A program made the position numbers and the translations under genes. A DNA stretch of 64,000 nt from Brotaphodocola sp003480315. GTDB lineage: Bacteria; Bacillota; Clostridia; Lachnospirales; Lachnospiraceae. A model generated the notes under the pieces. It saw nothing but the letters and a program-made list of their open reading frames with translations, was not told where the DNA came from and did no database searches. Location: NCBI RefSeq assembly GCF_964246085.1, contig NZ_CAXTPD010000014.1; one strand, 5' to 3'. The number at the start of each line of letters is the position of its first letter. Positions within the stretch are counted from its first letter, which is position 1. Shown here one piece after another: positions 8,224 through 15,818 of the stretch.

Positions 8224-9036
8224 ATGAACCGAAAGCACGGACATCAAATGTCTGACTCACTGATCATCATGATTCTGCTGAATCTGTCCGGCGGAACCCA
8301 GGATGCCTGTTCTTACTTTTTACGCGACCATGTTTTTGCAAACGCACAGACCGGAAATATTGTTCTGATGGGCTGCTATCTGATCTCAGAGGACTTGCGT
8401 GATTCCATCCGGTATTTTCTCCCGGTATTCTGTTTTGCGCTTGGCGTTCTTACTGCCTGCTTTATTCGCAGCAAATGCCGCCACACCGGAAAGATCCACT
8501 GGCGTCATCTGGTTCTGGTCATGGAAATCCTGCTGCTCTTTGTGGTCGGTTTTCTGCCGCCACAGGTAAACTGGCTGGCAAACGCGCTTACCTCCTTTGC
8601 CTGTGCCATGCAGGTGCAGTCCTTCCGCACGGTCAGCGGCAGCGCCTATGCCAGCACCATGTGTATCGGCAATCTGCGAAGTGGTATGGATCATCTCTAC
8701 CGGTTTATAACCGGAAAAAAGAAAGAAGAAGGAAAAACCGCAGCCATCTATCTGACTGCTATCACCTCCTTTGCCATTGGCGCAGCCTGCGGCGGTCACC
8801 TGACCACGTATTTTTCCTACCGCACCATATGGATTTCCTGCGGAATTCTGATTCTCTGCTTCCTTCTGATGCTAATTGAGGAGGAGGAAGATCTGGAAGT
8901 TCTGGAAAAGAAAGAACGGAAAGAACTTCAGGCAGAAAAGAATCTGGTAAAAAAAGAACAAGAAAAGCTTCAGGAGGAAAAACTTCTGATGAAAGAAACC
9001 GAAAACGAATTTCAGCAAAAAATTTCCAAAGGATAA
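8224..9036 (+). CDS. YoaK/DUF1275 family membrane protein with coiled-coil tail
   Basis: About 270 residues. The first 220 are a DUF1275 domain with the marks GGTQDACSYFL, FANAQTGNIVLMG and a later GNLRSGMD block, and about six membrane segments. From about residue 218 a 50-residue, highly charged Glu/Lys heptad-like tail follows, which is unusual for the family and probably a cytoplasmic coiled coil. An in-frame ATG at 8200 has no ribosome site, while 8224 follows AGAAGGG by 6 nt and is chosen. Function is unknown. It lies in tandem after the LysR gene and ends at a bidirectional terminator. Confidence 0.75.
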   Translation: MNRKHGHQMSDSLIIMILLNLSGGTQDACSYFLRDHVFANAQTGNIVLMGCYLISEDLRDSIRYFLPVFCFALGVLTACFIRSKCRHTGKIHWRHLVLVMEILLLFVVGFLPPQVNWLANALTSFACAMQVQSFRTVSGSAYASTMCIGNLRSGMDHLYRFITGKKKEEGKTAAIYLTAITSFAIGAACGGHLTTYFSYRTIWISCGILILCFLLMLIEEEEDLEVLEKKERKELQAEKNLVKKEQEKLQEEKLLMKETENEFQQKISKG

Positions 9037-9055
9037 GCACTGAAATTTTCAAAAC

Positions 9056-9087
9056 AAGAAGGACCACTGTACACAGCGGCCCTTCTT
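9056..9087. terminator. Bidirectional terminator between yoaK-like gene and rubrerythrin
   Basis: AAGAAGGACCACTG pairs with CAGCGGCCCTTCTT around a short loop, with wobble pairs. A-rich flanks on the left and T-rich on the right let it stop transcription from both convergent genes. Confidence 0.65.
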
Positions 9088-9103
9088 ATTTGTTATCTCT
9101 TAT

Positions 9104-9646
9104 TTAGCCAAAATATCTCTTTAACAGACCCTCAAATGCACGGCCATGTCTTGCCTCGTCTTTTGCCATCTCATGAACAGTGTCATGGATCGCGTCAAGG
9201 TTTGCAGCTTTCGCACGCTTAGCCAGGTCAAACTTGCCCTCGGTTGCGCCGTGCTCTGCAGCTACTCTCATCTCCAGGTTTTTCTTGGTGGAATCAGTTA
9301 CGACCTCACCTAACAGCTCTGCAAACTTTGCAGCGTGCTCCGCTTCCTCAAATGCTGCCTTCTCCCAGTAGAGTCCGATCTCCGGATAGCCTTCTCTGTG
9401 AGCAACTCTTGCCATAGCCAGATACATACCAACCTCAGAGCACTCACCCTCGAAGTTTGCGCGAAGGTCTGCCAGAATATCCTCGCTTACACCCTGTGCA
9501 ACACCAACAACATGCTCAGCAGCCCAGGTCATCTCGCCCTCCTGCTCTTTGAACTTGGAAGCCGGTGCCTTACATACCGGACAAACCTCCGGAGCAGCCT
9601 CACCCTCATAAACATAACCGCATACAGTACAAACCCATTTCTTCAT
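9104..9646 (-). CDS. Reverse rubrerythrin
   Basis: A 180-residue peroxide-scavenging non-haem iron protein. The rubredoxin [Fe(SCys)4] domain comes first (C6-x2-C9 and C22-x2-C25) and the ferritin-like diiron four-helix bundle second (EGECSEVGMYLAMAR, FEEAEHAAKFAELLG, DEARHGRAFEG). This order is the reverse of classical rubrerythrin and is known from Clostridium, where such proteins act as NADH peroxidases with rubredoxin reductase. It is cytoplasmic, monocistronic, with an AAAGGAG site before the ATG. A strong promoter and long palindrome upstream suggest stress control. Confidence 0.92.
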   Translation of the reverse strand: MKKWVCTVCGYVYEGEAAPEVCPVCKAPASKFKEQEGEMTWAAEHVVGVAQGVSEDILADLRANFEGECSEVGMYLAMARVAHREGYPEIGLYWEKAAFEEAEHAAKFAELLGEVVTDSTKKNLEMRVAAEHGATEGKFDLAKRAKAANLDAIHDTVHEMAKDEARHGRAFEGLLKRYFG

Positions 9647-9701
9647 AACTCAGATCTCCTTTTCTTATTTGATGTGTGATATTCTAACTTGTTGTTCTTG
9701 A

Positions 9702-9757
9702 TTAATATTAGTAATTGTTACTGATATTAATATAGCAGATGTTTCTCATTTCGTCAA
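9702..9757 (-). promoter_or_regulatory. Rubrerythrin promoter with 29-bp near-perfect palindrome at the start site
   Basis: On the minus strand TTGACG (9752-9757), a 17-nt spacer ending in TGC, and TATATT (9729-9734) form a strong extended -10 promoter. The 29-bp AT-rich palindrome at 9702-9730 (arms TTAATATTAGTAA / TTACTGATATTAA, one mismatch) begins on the -10 and covers the expected start site, a typical repressor position. It is longer than a PerR box but similar in base composition. Confidence 0.65.
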
Positions 9758-9819
9758 CTCTTTTTTTCAATTTTATAAAAATATTGAGACGGACCCTTTC
9801 GTGCTATTCCCTTAAATTG

Positions 9820-11022
9820 TTATTTTGCATGAAATACGTAGCGGTCCAACCGTTCGAATGCCTCCTGCACCCGGCTGAATGGCAGCGCCAGATTCATGCG
9901 GATATGGCACGGACCATGGAAGGGTCTGCCGTCCTGCCAGATGACTCCGACCTCCACACCGGCTCTCTGCAGCTCATCGATCATCTTCCCATGCTTCTCA
10001 CACCACTTTGTGCAGTCCAGAAACAGCATGTAGGTTCCTTCCGGCTTTGATACCTCGATACCTTCAAAATGATCCTGAATATATCTGCAGGCAAACTCTA
10101 CATTGCCGGTCAGCACCTGGCGCAGCTCATCCAGCCACTCATAGCCCTCCGGTTTGTACGCTCCAACCAGCGCGTGCATGGAAAGCACATTCATCGCATT
10201 ATAATGAGATAAGGAAGACTCTTTCAGAACGCGCTCCCTCAACCAGGTGTTGTAAATAATATGGTAGCTTCCCACAAGTCCTGCCAGGTTGAAGGTTTTG
10301 GATGGCGCGTACATAGCCACCGTGCGGTTTCTGGCATCCTCACTCACAGACTGAGTTGGAATGTGTTTGTGTCCTTCCAGAATCAGATCAGACCAGATCT
10401 CATCTGAGATTACAAAGACATCATACTTTTTATAAAGCTCCATGGCCTTCTCAATCTCCCAGCGCTCCCACACGCGGCCACATGGATTGTGCGGAGAACA
10501 GAACACGGCTGCATGAATGCGGTTTTTCACGATTTTCTTCTCCATATCCTCAAAATCCATGCGCCAGACACCGTTTTCATCCTTTACCAGCGGAGAATGT
10601 ACAATATGATATCCGTTGTTTTCCAGACTCATGGTAAAGCCGATATAAGTCGGGGAATGAAGCAGTACGTTGTCCCCTTTGGAACACATCACATTCAGGG
10701 CGCTGATCACACCGCCCAGCACGCCATTTTCATAGCCGATGTGCTCCGGCTTGAGTCCGGTCACACCGTTGCGCTTCTCCTGCCACCGGATAATGGAAGC
10801 ATAATATTCTTCCGATGGATCAAAATATCCATAGGCCGGATGCTGCACACGCTCCATCATGGCCTCCACAACCGTTGGTACGGTCGGGAAATTCATGTCA
10901 GCTACCCACATCGGGATCCGGTCAAAGCCTTCCTTCACCTGTGCGCCCGGAATCGGAATGTGCTCTGCTGCAATCGCATCTTTTCCGTTGCGATCCAGAA
11001 TCGAAGTAAAATCGTATTTCAT
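9820..11022 (-). CDS. MalY/PatB-type PLP C-S lyase (aminotransferase fold)
   Basis: A 400-residue pyridoxal-phosphate enzyme of the class I aminotransferase fold, MalY/PatB branch. Members cleave cystathionine or other S-conjugates to thiol, pyruvate and ammonia. It shows MWVADMNFPTVPTV near residue 40, YGYFDPSEEYY, CSPHNPCGRVW, VISDEIWSDLIL and the PLP lysine in APSKTFNLAG. The start at 11022 (MKYDFTSILDR) follows AAGGTG; an in-frame start 27 nt upstream lacks a site. Whether its main substrate is cystathionine, or whether it also acts as an aminotransferase, cannot be told. No clear terminator separates it from the rubrerythrin promoter downstream. Confidence 0.88.
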   Translation of the reverse strand: MKYDFTSILDRNGKDAIAAEHIPIPGAQVKEGFDRIPMWVADMNFPTVPTVVEAMMERVQHPAYGYFDPSEEYYASIIRWQEKRNGVTGLKPEHIGYENGVLGGVISALNVMCSKGDNVLLHSPTYIGFTMSLENNGYHIVHSPLVKDENGVWRMDFEDMEKKIVKNRIHAAVFCSPHNPCGRVWERWEIEKAMELYKKYDVFVISDEIWSDLILEGHKHIPTQSVSEDARNRTVAMYAPSKTFNLAGLVGSYHIIYNTWLRERVLKESSLSHYNAMNVLSMHALVGAYKPEGYEWLDELRQVLTGNVEFACRYIQDHFEGIEVSKPEGTYMLFLDCTKWCEKHGKMIDELQRAGVEVGVIWQDGRPFHGPCHIRMNLALPFSRVQEAFERLDRYVFHAK

Positions 11023-11064
11023 AATCACCTTTTTTCCTTTCGTCAGCATTTTAAATCTATTCTC

Positions 11065-11093
11065 ATCTTACCGCGTTTTCGGTCTATCTTCAA
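11065..11093 (-). promoter_or_regulatory. Promoter of the malY-like gene
   Basis: On the minus strand TTGAAG (11088-11093) and TAAGAT (11065-11070) are separated by 17 nt, about 45 nt before the ATG. Confidence 0.5.
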
Positions 11094-11109
11094 TATTTTA
11101 CATGCGCAA

Positions 11110-11164
11110 CACAAAAAGGCTTCCAAATCCAGGCACTTACTCTGTGATTCGGAAGCCTTTTGTG
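11110..11164. repeat. 14-bp inverted repeat between divergent malY-like and hydrolase genes
   Basis: Arms CACAAAAAGGCTTCC (11110-11124) and GGAAGCCTTTTGTG (11151-11164) flank a 26-nt loop. It resembles a bidirectional terminator but lies between two divergent genes where nothing needs terminating. Its right arm abuts a TGC-extended TATGAT at 11166-11171, the probable -10 of the plus-strand operon, so it could be an operator. Confidence 0.6.
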
Positions 11165-11211
11165 CTATGATGGACATACTATGAATGAAAAGAAAGTGAG
11201 GGACTCCCGTT

Positions 11212-11961
11212 ATGACGATCACGTATATCCACCACAGCGGTTATCTTCTGGAGACGGAGCAGGCGCTGCTGCTCTTTGATTTTGTAGAAGGCGCACTTCC
11301 GCCACTGGATCCCGCCAAAGACCTGTTTGTGTTTGTGAGCCACCGCCACGAAGATCACTTCAGCCCGAAGATCTTTGATCTGGCAGCCACTCACCCCCGC
11401 ATCCGTTTTATCCTTTCCGATGACATCTGGCAGAACAAGGTACCGGAGCACCTGCACGGCCTCTCCTGGTTCATGGATCCGGGAAAGGTTCTGGAATGGA
11501 AGGAAGGCGGCGGGCTTCGCGTAACAGCCTTCAAATCTACGGATGAGGGCGTGGCCTTCATGGTAGAAACCGGCGGTTATACCATCTATCATGCCGGCGA
11601 CTTAAACAACTGGCGCTGGAACGGCGAAGAGCTGGCATGGAATAACAACATGAGCACCAACTACCGCCGCGAGCTGGAAAAGATCAAAGCTTCCGGTTTC
11701 CACCCGGATGTTGCCATGGTTCCGTTAGATGGACGCCAGGAGGATCTGTTTTACCTGGGACTGGATGATTTCATGAGGATAGTCGGCGCCGAAATGGTCT
11801 TCCCCATGCACTTCTGGGAAGATTTCAGCGTCATTCCGGCACTGAAAAAGCTGGACTGCAGCGCAGAATACCGGGATCGCGTGGCAGATATCTGCAAAGA
11901 TGGGCAGCGTTTTTGCTTTCCGGCTTTTCCGGATAACCGATCAGGCGAAGAGACAACATGA
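11212..11961 (+). CDS. MBL-fold metallo-hydrolase (UlaG-like)
   Basis: A 249-residue metallo-beta-lactamase fold protein. The metal motif is SHRHEDHFSP (HxHxDH, about residues 42-51), with later YHAGDLN (Asp/His ligands) and VFPMHFWED near the C-terminus. It is short and single-domain, like UlaG-type hydrolases and other uncharacterised members; the substrate is unknown. It is the first gene of a four-gene run with the split threonine/serine exporter and dihydroorotase. Its TGA overlaps the next ATG (ATGA). Confidence 0.8.
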   Translation: MTITYIHHSGYLLETEQALLLFDFVEGALPPLDPAKDLFVFVSHRHEDHFSPKIFDLAATHPRIRFILSDDIWQNKVPEHLHGLSWFMDPGKVLEWKEGGGLRVTAFKSTDEGVAFMVETGGYTIYHAGDLNNWRWNGEELAWNNNMSTNYRRELEKIKASGFHPDVAMVPLDGRQEDLFYLGLDDFMRIVGAEMVFPMHFWEDFSVIPALKKLDCSAEYRDRVADICKDGQRFCFPAFPDNRSGEETT

Positions 11962-12758
11962 TATCCACAGTCACAAAAGCCCATGCACAGCAGGAAATCC
12001 TGCTCCTCGCCATGAAGGCCGGGCAGATCCAGCTGGAAAACGGAGCGGAAATCTTTCGCGTGGAAGATACCATCATGCATATCTGCCGCGCCTACGGACT
12101 TCATTCTGTCCATATTTTCGTGCTGAGTAACGGTATTTTTCTAAGCTGCGGAGATGAGACGGAACCCCTGTTTGCCAAGGTTTTGCAGGTGCCTGTCAAC
12201 AATACCAACCTGCGCAGAGTTGCGGAAGTAAACCAGCTGTCAAGGCGCATTGAGGAAGAAGGGCTTTCCCCGGAGAATGTACGCAGAGAGCTGACCCGCA
12301 TCGAGGAGCATCCGGGCTTTCCCGCTGCTTTGCAGATTGCCGTGGCCGGGCTCGCCGGTGCCTGCTTTGGCGTCATGTTCGGCGGCTCGCCGTGGGATTT
12401 TTTATGTTCCATTGTTGTCGGAAGCCTGTATCAGGCCTATGCCGTGTATCTCGGCAATCCGCATTTGGGACGGATCGTGCGCACCATTCTCGGCAGTGCC
12501 TGGATCACCTTTCTTTGCATCCTCTGTTACCGCTTCGGCCCCGGAGAAAATTTTGATGCCATGATCATCGGCGGCATTATCCTCATGGTTCCCGGAGTTG
12601 CCTTCACCAACGCTATCCGCGACATGGTCGACAGTGATTACATTTCCGGCTCTGTCCGAATGCTCGATGCCGTCATAAGCTTTTTCTGCATTGCCATCGG
12701 TGTCGGCGTGGTGCTTGCGCTGTACGGAAATATAGCCGGTGCTCCGCTGCTTCCATAA
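11958..12758 (+). CDS. ThrE-type threonine/serine exporter, N-terminal subunit (DUF1212)
   Basis: A 266-residue protein. A soluble part of about 110 residues (AGQIQLENGAEIFRVEDTIMHIC, then LSRRIEEEGLSPENV) is followed by about five membrane segments, including AVAGLAGACFGVMFGGSPWDFL and GGIILMVPGVAFTNAIRDM. In C. glutamicum ThrE is a single fused chain. Here, as in many Firmicutes, it is split with the partner gene directly downstream. The pair should export threonine, serine or small peptides. Start and previous stop overlap by 4 nt. Confidence 0.85.
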   Translation: MISTVTKAHAQQEILLLAMKAGQIQLENGAEIFRVEDTIMHICRAYGLHSVHIFVLSNGIFLSCGDETEPLFAKVLQVPVNNTNLRRVAEVNQLSRRIEEEGLSPENVRRELTRIEEHPGFPAALQIAVAGLAGACFGVMFGGSPWDFLCSIVVGSLYQAYAVYLGNPHLGRIVRTILGSAWITFLCILCYRFGPGENFDAMIIGGIILMVPGVAFTNAIRDMVDSDYISGSVRMLDAVISFFCIAIGVGVVLALYGNIAGAPLLP

Positions 12759-12780
12759 TAATAGGAAAGAGAGGTTCTTC

Positions 12781-13233
12781 ATGCTGCACCTACTGATTCA
12801 GACCTGTGCGGCCGCCATGGCCACCATAGGATTTTCCCTGCTGTTTGGCGTTCCGGCCCGCTATTATCCCAGCTGTGCCCTCATTGGCGGCGTGAGCTGG
12901 CTTGCCTACCTGCTTCTGCTGCCCTACAGCTCTGTCTCTATTGCCACCTTCGCCGCCACGGTCATTGTGATCCTCATGTCACGATGGTTTGCGGTACGGA
13001 AGCGGTGCCCGGTCACCATCTTTCTGATTTCCGGCATCATCCCGCTGGTGCCGGGTGCAGGAATCTACCGGGCAGCCTACTACACGGTCACCGATCAGCT
13101 TTACCTGGCGGTCCAGACCGGTTTTGATGCCGTCAAAATGGCAGTTGCCATTGTACTTGGGATTGTGTTCGTTTTTGAAATTCCGCAGACGGTATTTCAG
13201 ATCGGTAATCATAAAGCTCACCAAAAACACTAA
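12781..13233 (+). CDS. ThrE-type exporter, C-terminal subunit (DUF3815)
   Basis: A 150-residue membrane protein with about five helices (AAMATIGFSLLFGVP, PSCALIGGVSWLAYLLLL, ISGIIPLVPGAGIYRAAYY) that completes the split exporter. The ATG at 12781 follows AGAGAGG by a suitable gap. The longer frame from 12739 would overlap the upstream gene and lacks a ribosome site. Confidence 0.82.
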   Translation: MLHLLIQTCAAAMATIGFSLLFGVPARYYPSCALIGGVSWLAYLLLLPYSSVSIATFAATVIVILMSRWFAVRKRCPVTIFLISGIIPLVPGAGIYRAAYYTVTDQLYLAVQTGFDAVKMAVAIVLGIVFVFEIPQTVFQIGNHKAHQKH

Positions 13234-13259
13234 TTTTTACAGATACAGGAGGAATCATT

Positions 13260-14534
13260 ATGCTATTACTTCAGAATGGACGGGTCATTGACCCGAAATC
13301 AGGACTGGACCAGATCATGGATCTGGTCACAGGCAACGGAAAGATCCTGGAGCTTGGAAATGATTTAAAAGAAAAATATCCGGATGCCCGGGTGATTGAC
13401 GCCACCGGTCTTGTGGTGGCTCCGGGACTCATTGATGTTCATGTGCACTTCCGTGATCCGGGACTTACCTATAAGGAAGATATTCATACCGGTGCTGCTG
13501 CCGCTGCCGCAGGCGGATTCACCACCGTGGTCTGCATGGCCAACACCAAACCGCCGGTTGATAACGTGGAAACCCTCGAATATGTGCTGGCGGAAGGCAA
13601 AAAGACTCCGATCAACGTCTTAAGCGCTGCCAATATCACGATCGGCATGAAGGGCGAGGTTCTCACCGACATGGAGCTGTTAAAGGCCCACGGCGCTGCA
13701 GGCTTCACCGATGATGGTATTCCGTTAAAGGACAGTGCTCTGGTTAAAAAAGCTATGGAAGAGGCTGTCCGCTTAAACGTACCGTTAAGCTTCCATGAAG
13801 AAGATCCGACGCTTATCACCAATAACGGCATCAACCGCGGCGCGGTGTCCGAGCACTTCGGCATTGGCGGCTCCCCGGCTGCCGCAGAGGATGTTCTGGT
13901 AGCCCGCGACTGTATGCTGGCCCTGCACACCGGTGCCCTCATTGATATCCAGCATATCAGCTCCGGGCACTCCGTCCGCATGGTAGAGCTGGCCAAGCAA
14001 CTTGGCGCCCATGTCATGGCAGAGGTCACCCCGCACCATTTCAGTCTGGATGAGACCGCAGTCTTAAAACACGGCACCCTGGCGAAAATGAACCCTCCGC
14101 TTCGCACGTTCGAGGATAAACAGGAGATTCTCCGCGGCTTAAAGGAAGGTGTCATCGACATCATCGCCACCGACCACGCACCGCACAGCACAGAGGAGAA
14201 GGCAAAACCGCTCACCGAAGCGCCGAGCGGCATCATCGGCCTGGAGACCGCACTGGCTCTTGGTGTCACTAACCTGGTCCGGGAAGAGGTCCTGACCATG
14301 CCGCAGCTCATGGAAAAGATGAGCCTGAACCCGGCCATCCTCTACCACCTGGAGGGAAACAAGGGCCATTTAAGTGCCGGCGCAGATGCCGACCTGGTAC
14401 TCTTCGATCCAAACGAAAAATGGACCGTAAAGGAATTCAGGTCCAAAGCCACCAACTCTCCTTTCATCGGTGAGGAGCTTTACGGCAAAGTAAAATACAC
14501 CATCTGCGGCGGGAAGATTGCTTATCAGGAGTGA
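13260..14534 (+). CDS. pyrC: Dihydroorotase (class I)
   Basis: A 424-residue zinc amidohydrolase for the third step of pyrimidine synthesis, carbamoyl-aspartate to dihydroorotate. Metal and substrate motifs are DVHVHFRDPG near residues 58-67, MANTKPPVDN, HISSGHSV and IATDHAPHSTEEK. Its length fits the class I (PyrC/AllB-like) enzymes. Hydantoinase or allantoinase are the alternatives, but the FRDPG and MANTKP blocks support dihydroorotase. An AGGAGGAA site precedes the ATG. It sits 26 nt after the exporter gene with no other pyr gene nearby. Confidence 0.92.
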   Translation: MLLLQNGRVIDPKSGLDQIMDLVTGNGKILELGNDLKEKYPDARVIDATGLVVAPGLIDVHVHFRDPGLTYKEDIHTGAAAAAAGGFTTVVCMANTKPPVDNVETLEYVLAEGKKTPINVLSAANITIGMKGEVLTDMELLKAHGAAGFTDDGIPLKDSALVKKAMEEAVRLNVPLSFHEEDPTLITNNGINRGAVSEHFGIGGSPAAAEDVLVARDCMLALHTGALIDIQHISSGHSVRMVELAKQLGAHVMAEVTPHHFSLDETAVLKHGTLAKMNPPLRTFEDKQEILRGLKEGVIDIIATDHAPHSTEEKAKPLTEAPSGIIGLETALALGVTNLVREEVLTMPQLMEKMSLNPAILYHLEGNKGHLSAGADADLVLFDPNEKWTVKEFRSKATNSPFIGEELYGKVKYTICGGKIAYQE

Positions 14535-14577
14535 TGCTGCCGCAAACACAAGGCCAGGTTTACAGGCCCTGTCTGTT

Positions 14578-14598
14578 GCTATTCCCATTCGGAATAAC
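14578..14598. promoter_or_regulatory. Palindrome upstream of the LysR gene (copy 1 of an 8-5-8 site)
   Basis: GCTATTCC-N5-GGAATAAC is a 7/8 inverted repeat. A copy with the same right half and 5-nt spacer lies before nikA (15679-15699). The pairing suggests one LysR operator at both promoters. Confidence 0.55.
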
Positions 14599-14628
14599 TG
14601 ATATTTTTTCTCATTAAAGGGTTTTTAG

Positions 14629-14670
14629 AGGGAGACTTCCGCATTCACCGGTTGTCTCCCTTCTTTTTTT
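14629..14670 (+). terminator. Rho-independent terminator after pyrC
   Basis: AGGGAGAC (14629-14636) pairs with GTCTCCCT (14654-14661) around a 17-nt loop and is followed by TTCTTTTTTT. It separates the pyrC transcript from the LysR gene, whose probable extended -10 (TGC-TATAGT, 14675-14680) follows at once. Confidence 0.85.
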
Positions 14671-14762
14671 CTGCTATAGTGGTTAGCAAACACTTACCGT
14701 GTGCATATCAGGAATGTTCTTTGAACAGAAGCAGACACCTTATTCAGGAGGAATCGGATACT

Positions 14763-15665
14763 ATGGAATTGCGTCAGCTGGAATATTTTATGATCACCTG
14801 CGAAAAAGGCAGCTTTAACCAGGCTGCCGAATGCCTTTACACCACACAGCCCAATGTCAGCAAGGTAATCAGTTCCCTGGAAAAGGAACTGGGACGCCCG
14901 CTTTTTGAGCGCAGCAGCCGCGGTATCCGCATCACTCCCTATGGTGAAACGGTCCGAGAATATGCCCAGAATATTCTCCACAATGTCAGCCTGATCGACT
15001 CCCTGACCGACCGGAACCAGGGCAAAAAATTCAGCCTCGCCACCTATCCCAGCAACATGATTTCCCGCCTGCTGACCGACTTCTATCAGGAAATGGGCGA
15101 TTCCTACATCGTAGAACACTTAGAAGGCACCGTGGAAGAGATCTGCAACCGGGTTGCTCAGGGACTTTCCGAGATCGGGGTTGTCTATATCGCAGAAAAA
15201 CAGCTTCACCAGTTCCAGCATATTCTGTCCCACAAAAAGCTGAAATTCATTCCCCTGGATATGAAAGAAGCCTGTGTTTATGTCGGCCCGAACCATCCGC
15301 GCTACCACGATGAAAGCATTGACTTTCAGGATCTTTCCTCTCTCTCCTTCGTCCGGGGCGTGCGGGAATTTTTCTCAGTGGAGCACCATTTAAGCCATGT
15401 AAGCCTGGGCGCCATCAGCACAGAACAGCTCCATTATTCCGTCTACACCAACAGTGACCACCTGACCATCAACCTGCTGATGAACACCGATGTCTGCAGC
15501 CTGGGCATCAATTTTCTCTATGACCAGTACCGCCAGTACGATGTCCGCCAGCTGCAGATCAACAACTGTGAGCCCTTTCTTCTCATCGGCTACATCTGCC
15601 CGGATGACGCAAAATTAAGCACAGCCGCCGACTGGTTTATCCGTCATTTTCAGGCAATTTTGTAA
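14763..15665 (+). CDS. LysR-family regulator of the nik-like operon
   Basis: A 300-residue LysR protein: HTH at residues 1-60 (ELRQLEYFMITCEKGSFNQAA, TTQPNVSKVISSLEKELG) and an effector domain beginning near residue 93. The start at 14763 follows AGGAGGAAT. The longer frame from 14652 would begin inside the terminator and is rejected. It lies 150 bp upstream of the ABC importer on the same strand. The shared palindrome before both genes supports control of the importer and autoregulation. Nickel importers are usually under NikR, so a LysR regulator hints at an organic ligand. Confidence 0.85.
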   Translation: MELRQLEYFMITCEKGSFNQAAECLYTTQPNVSKVISSLEKELGRPLFERSSRGIRITPYGETVREYAQNILHNVSLIDSLTDRNQGKKFSLATYPSNMISRLLTDFYQEMGDSYIVEHLEGTVEEICNRVAQGLSEIGVVYIAEKQLHQFQHILSHKKLKFIPLDMKEACVYVGPNHPRYHDESIDFQDLSSLSFVRGVREFFSVEHHLSHVSLGAISTEQLHYSVYTNSDHLTINLLMNTDVCSLGINFLYDQYRQYDVRQLQINNCEPFLLIGYICPDDAKLSTAADWFIRHFQAIL

Positions 15666-15678
15666 GAATTTCACCCTT

Positions 15679-15751
15679 GTTATAACGTTTTGGAATAACT
15701 AAGCCCCTCCAAATTCATCAGTAGTAAGCTTTAGCTAACCTGTGTTATACT
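15679..15751 (+). promoter_or_regulatory. nikA promoter with upstream LysR-type palindrome (copy 2)
   Basis: GTTATAAC-N5-GGAATAAC (15679-15699) is centred about 69 bp before the start site predicted from TATACT (15746-15751), the standard LysR recognition-site position. There is no good -35 box, as expected for an activator-dependent promoter. Confidence 0.6.
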
Positions 15752-15818
15752 TTCATCGTTCGCACCGGATGTGTGGACAGAAACGATAACAAGCTTTTAC
15801 AACAGGAGGACACTGATT

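Noticed and set aside
9765..9800. AT-rich inverted repeat after the malY-like gene as a terminator
   Set aside because: The stem is only A/T pairs with a poor T-run; read-through toward rubrerythrin seems as likely.
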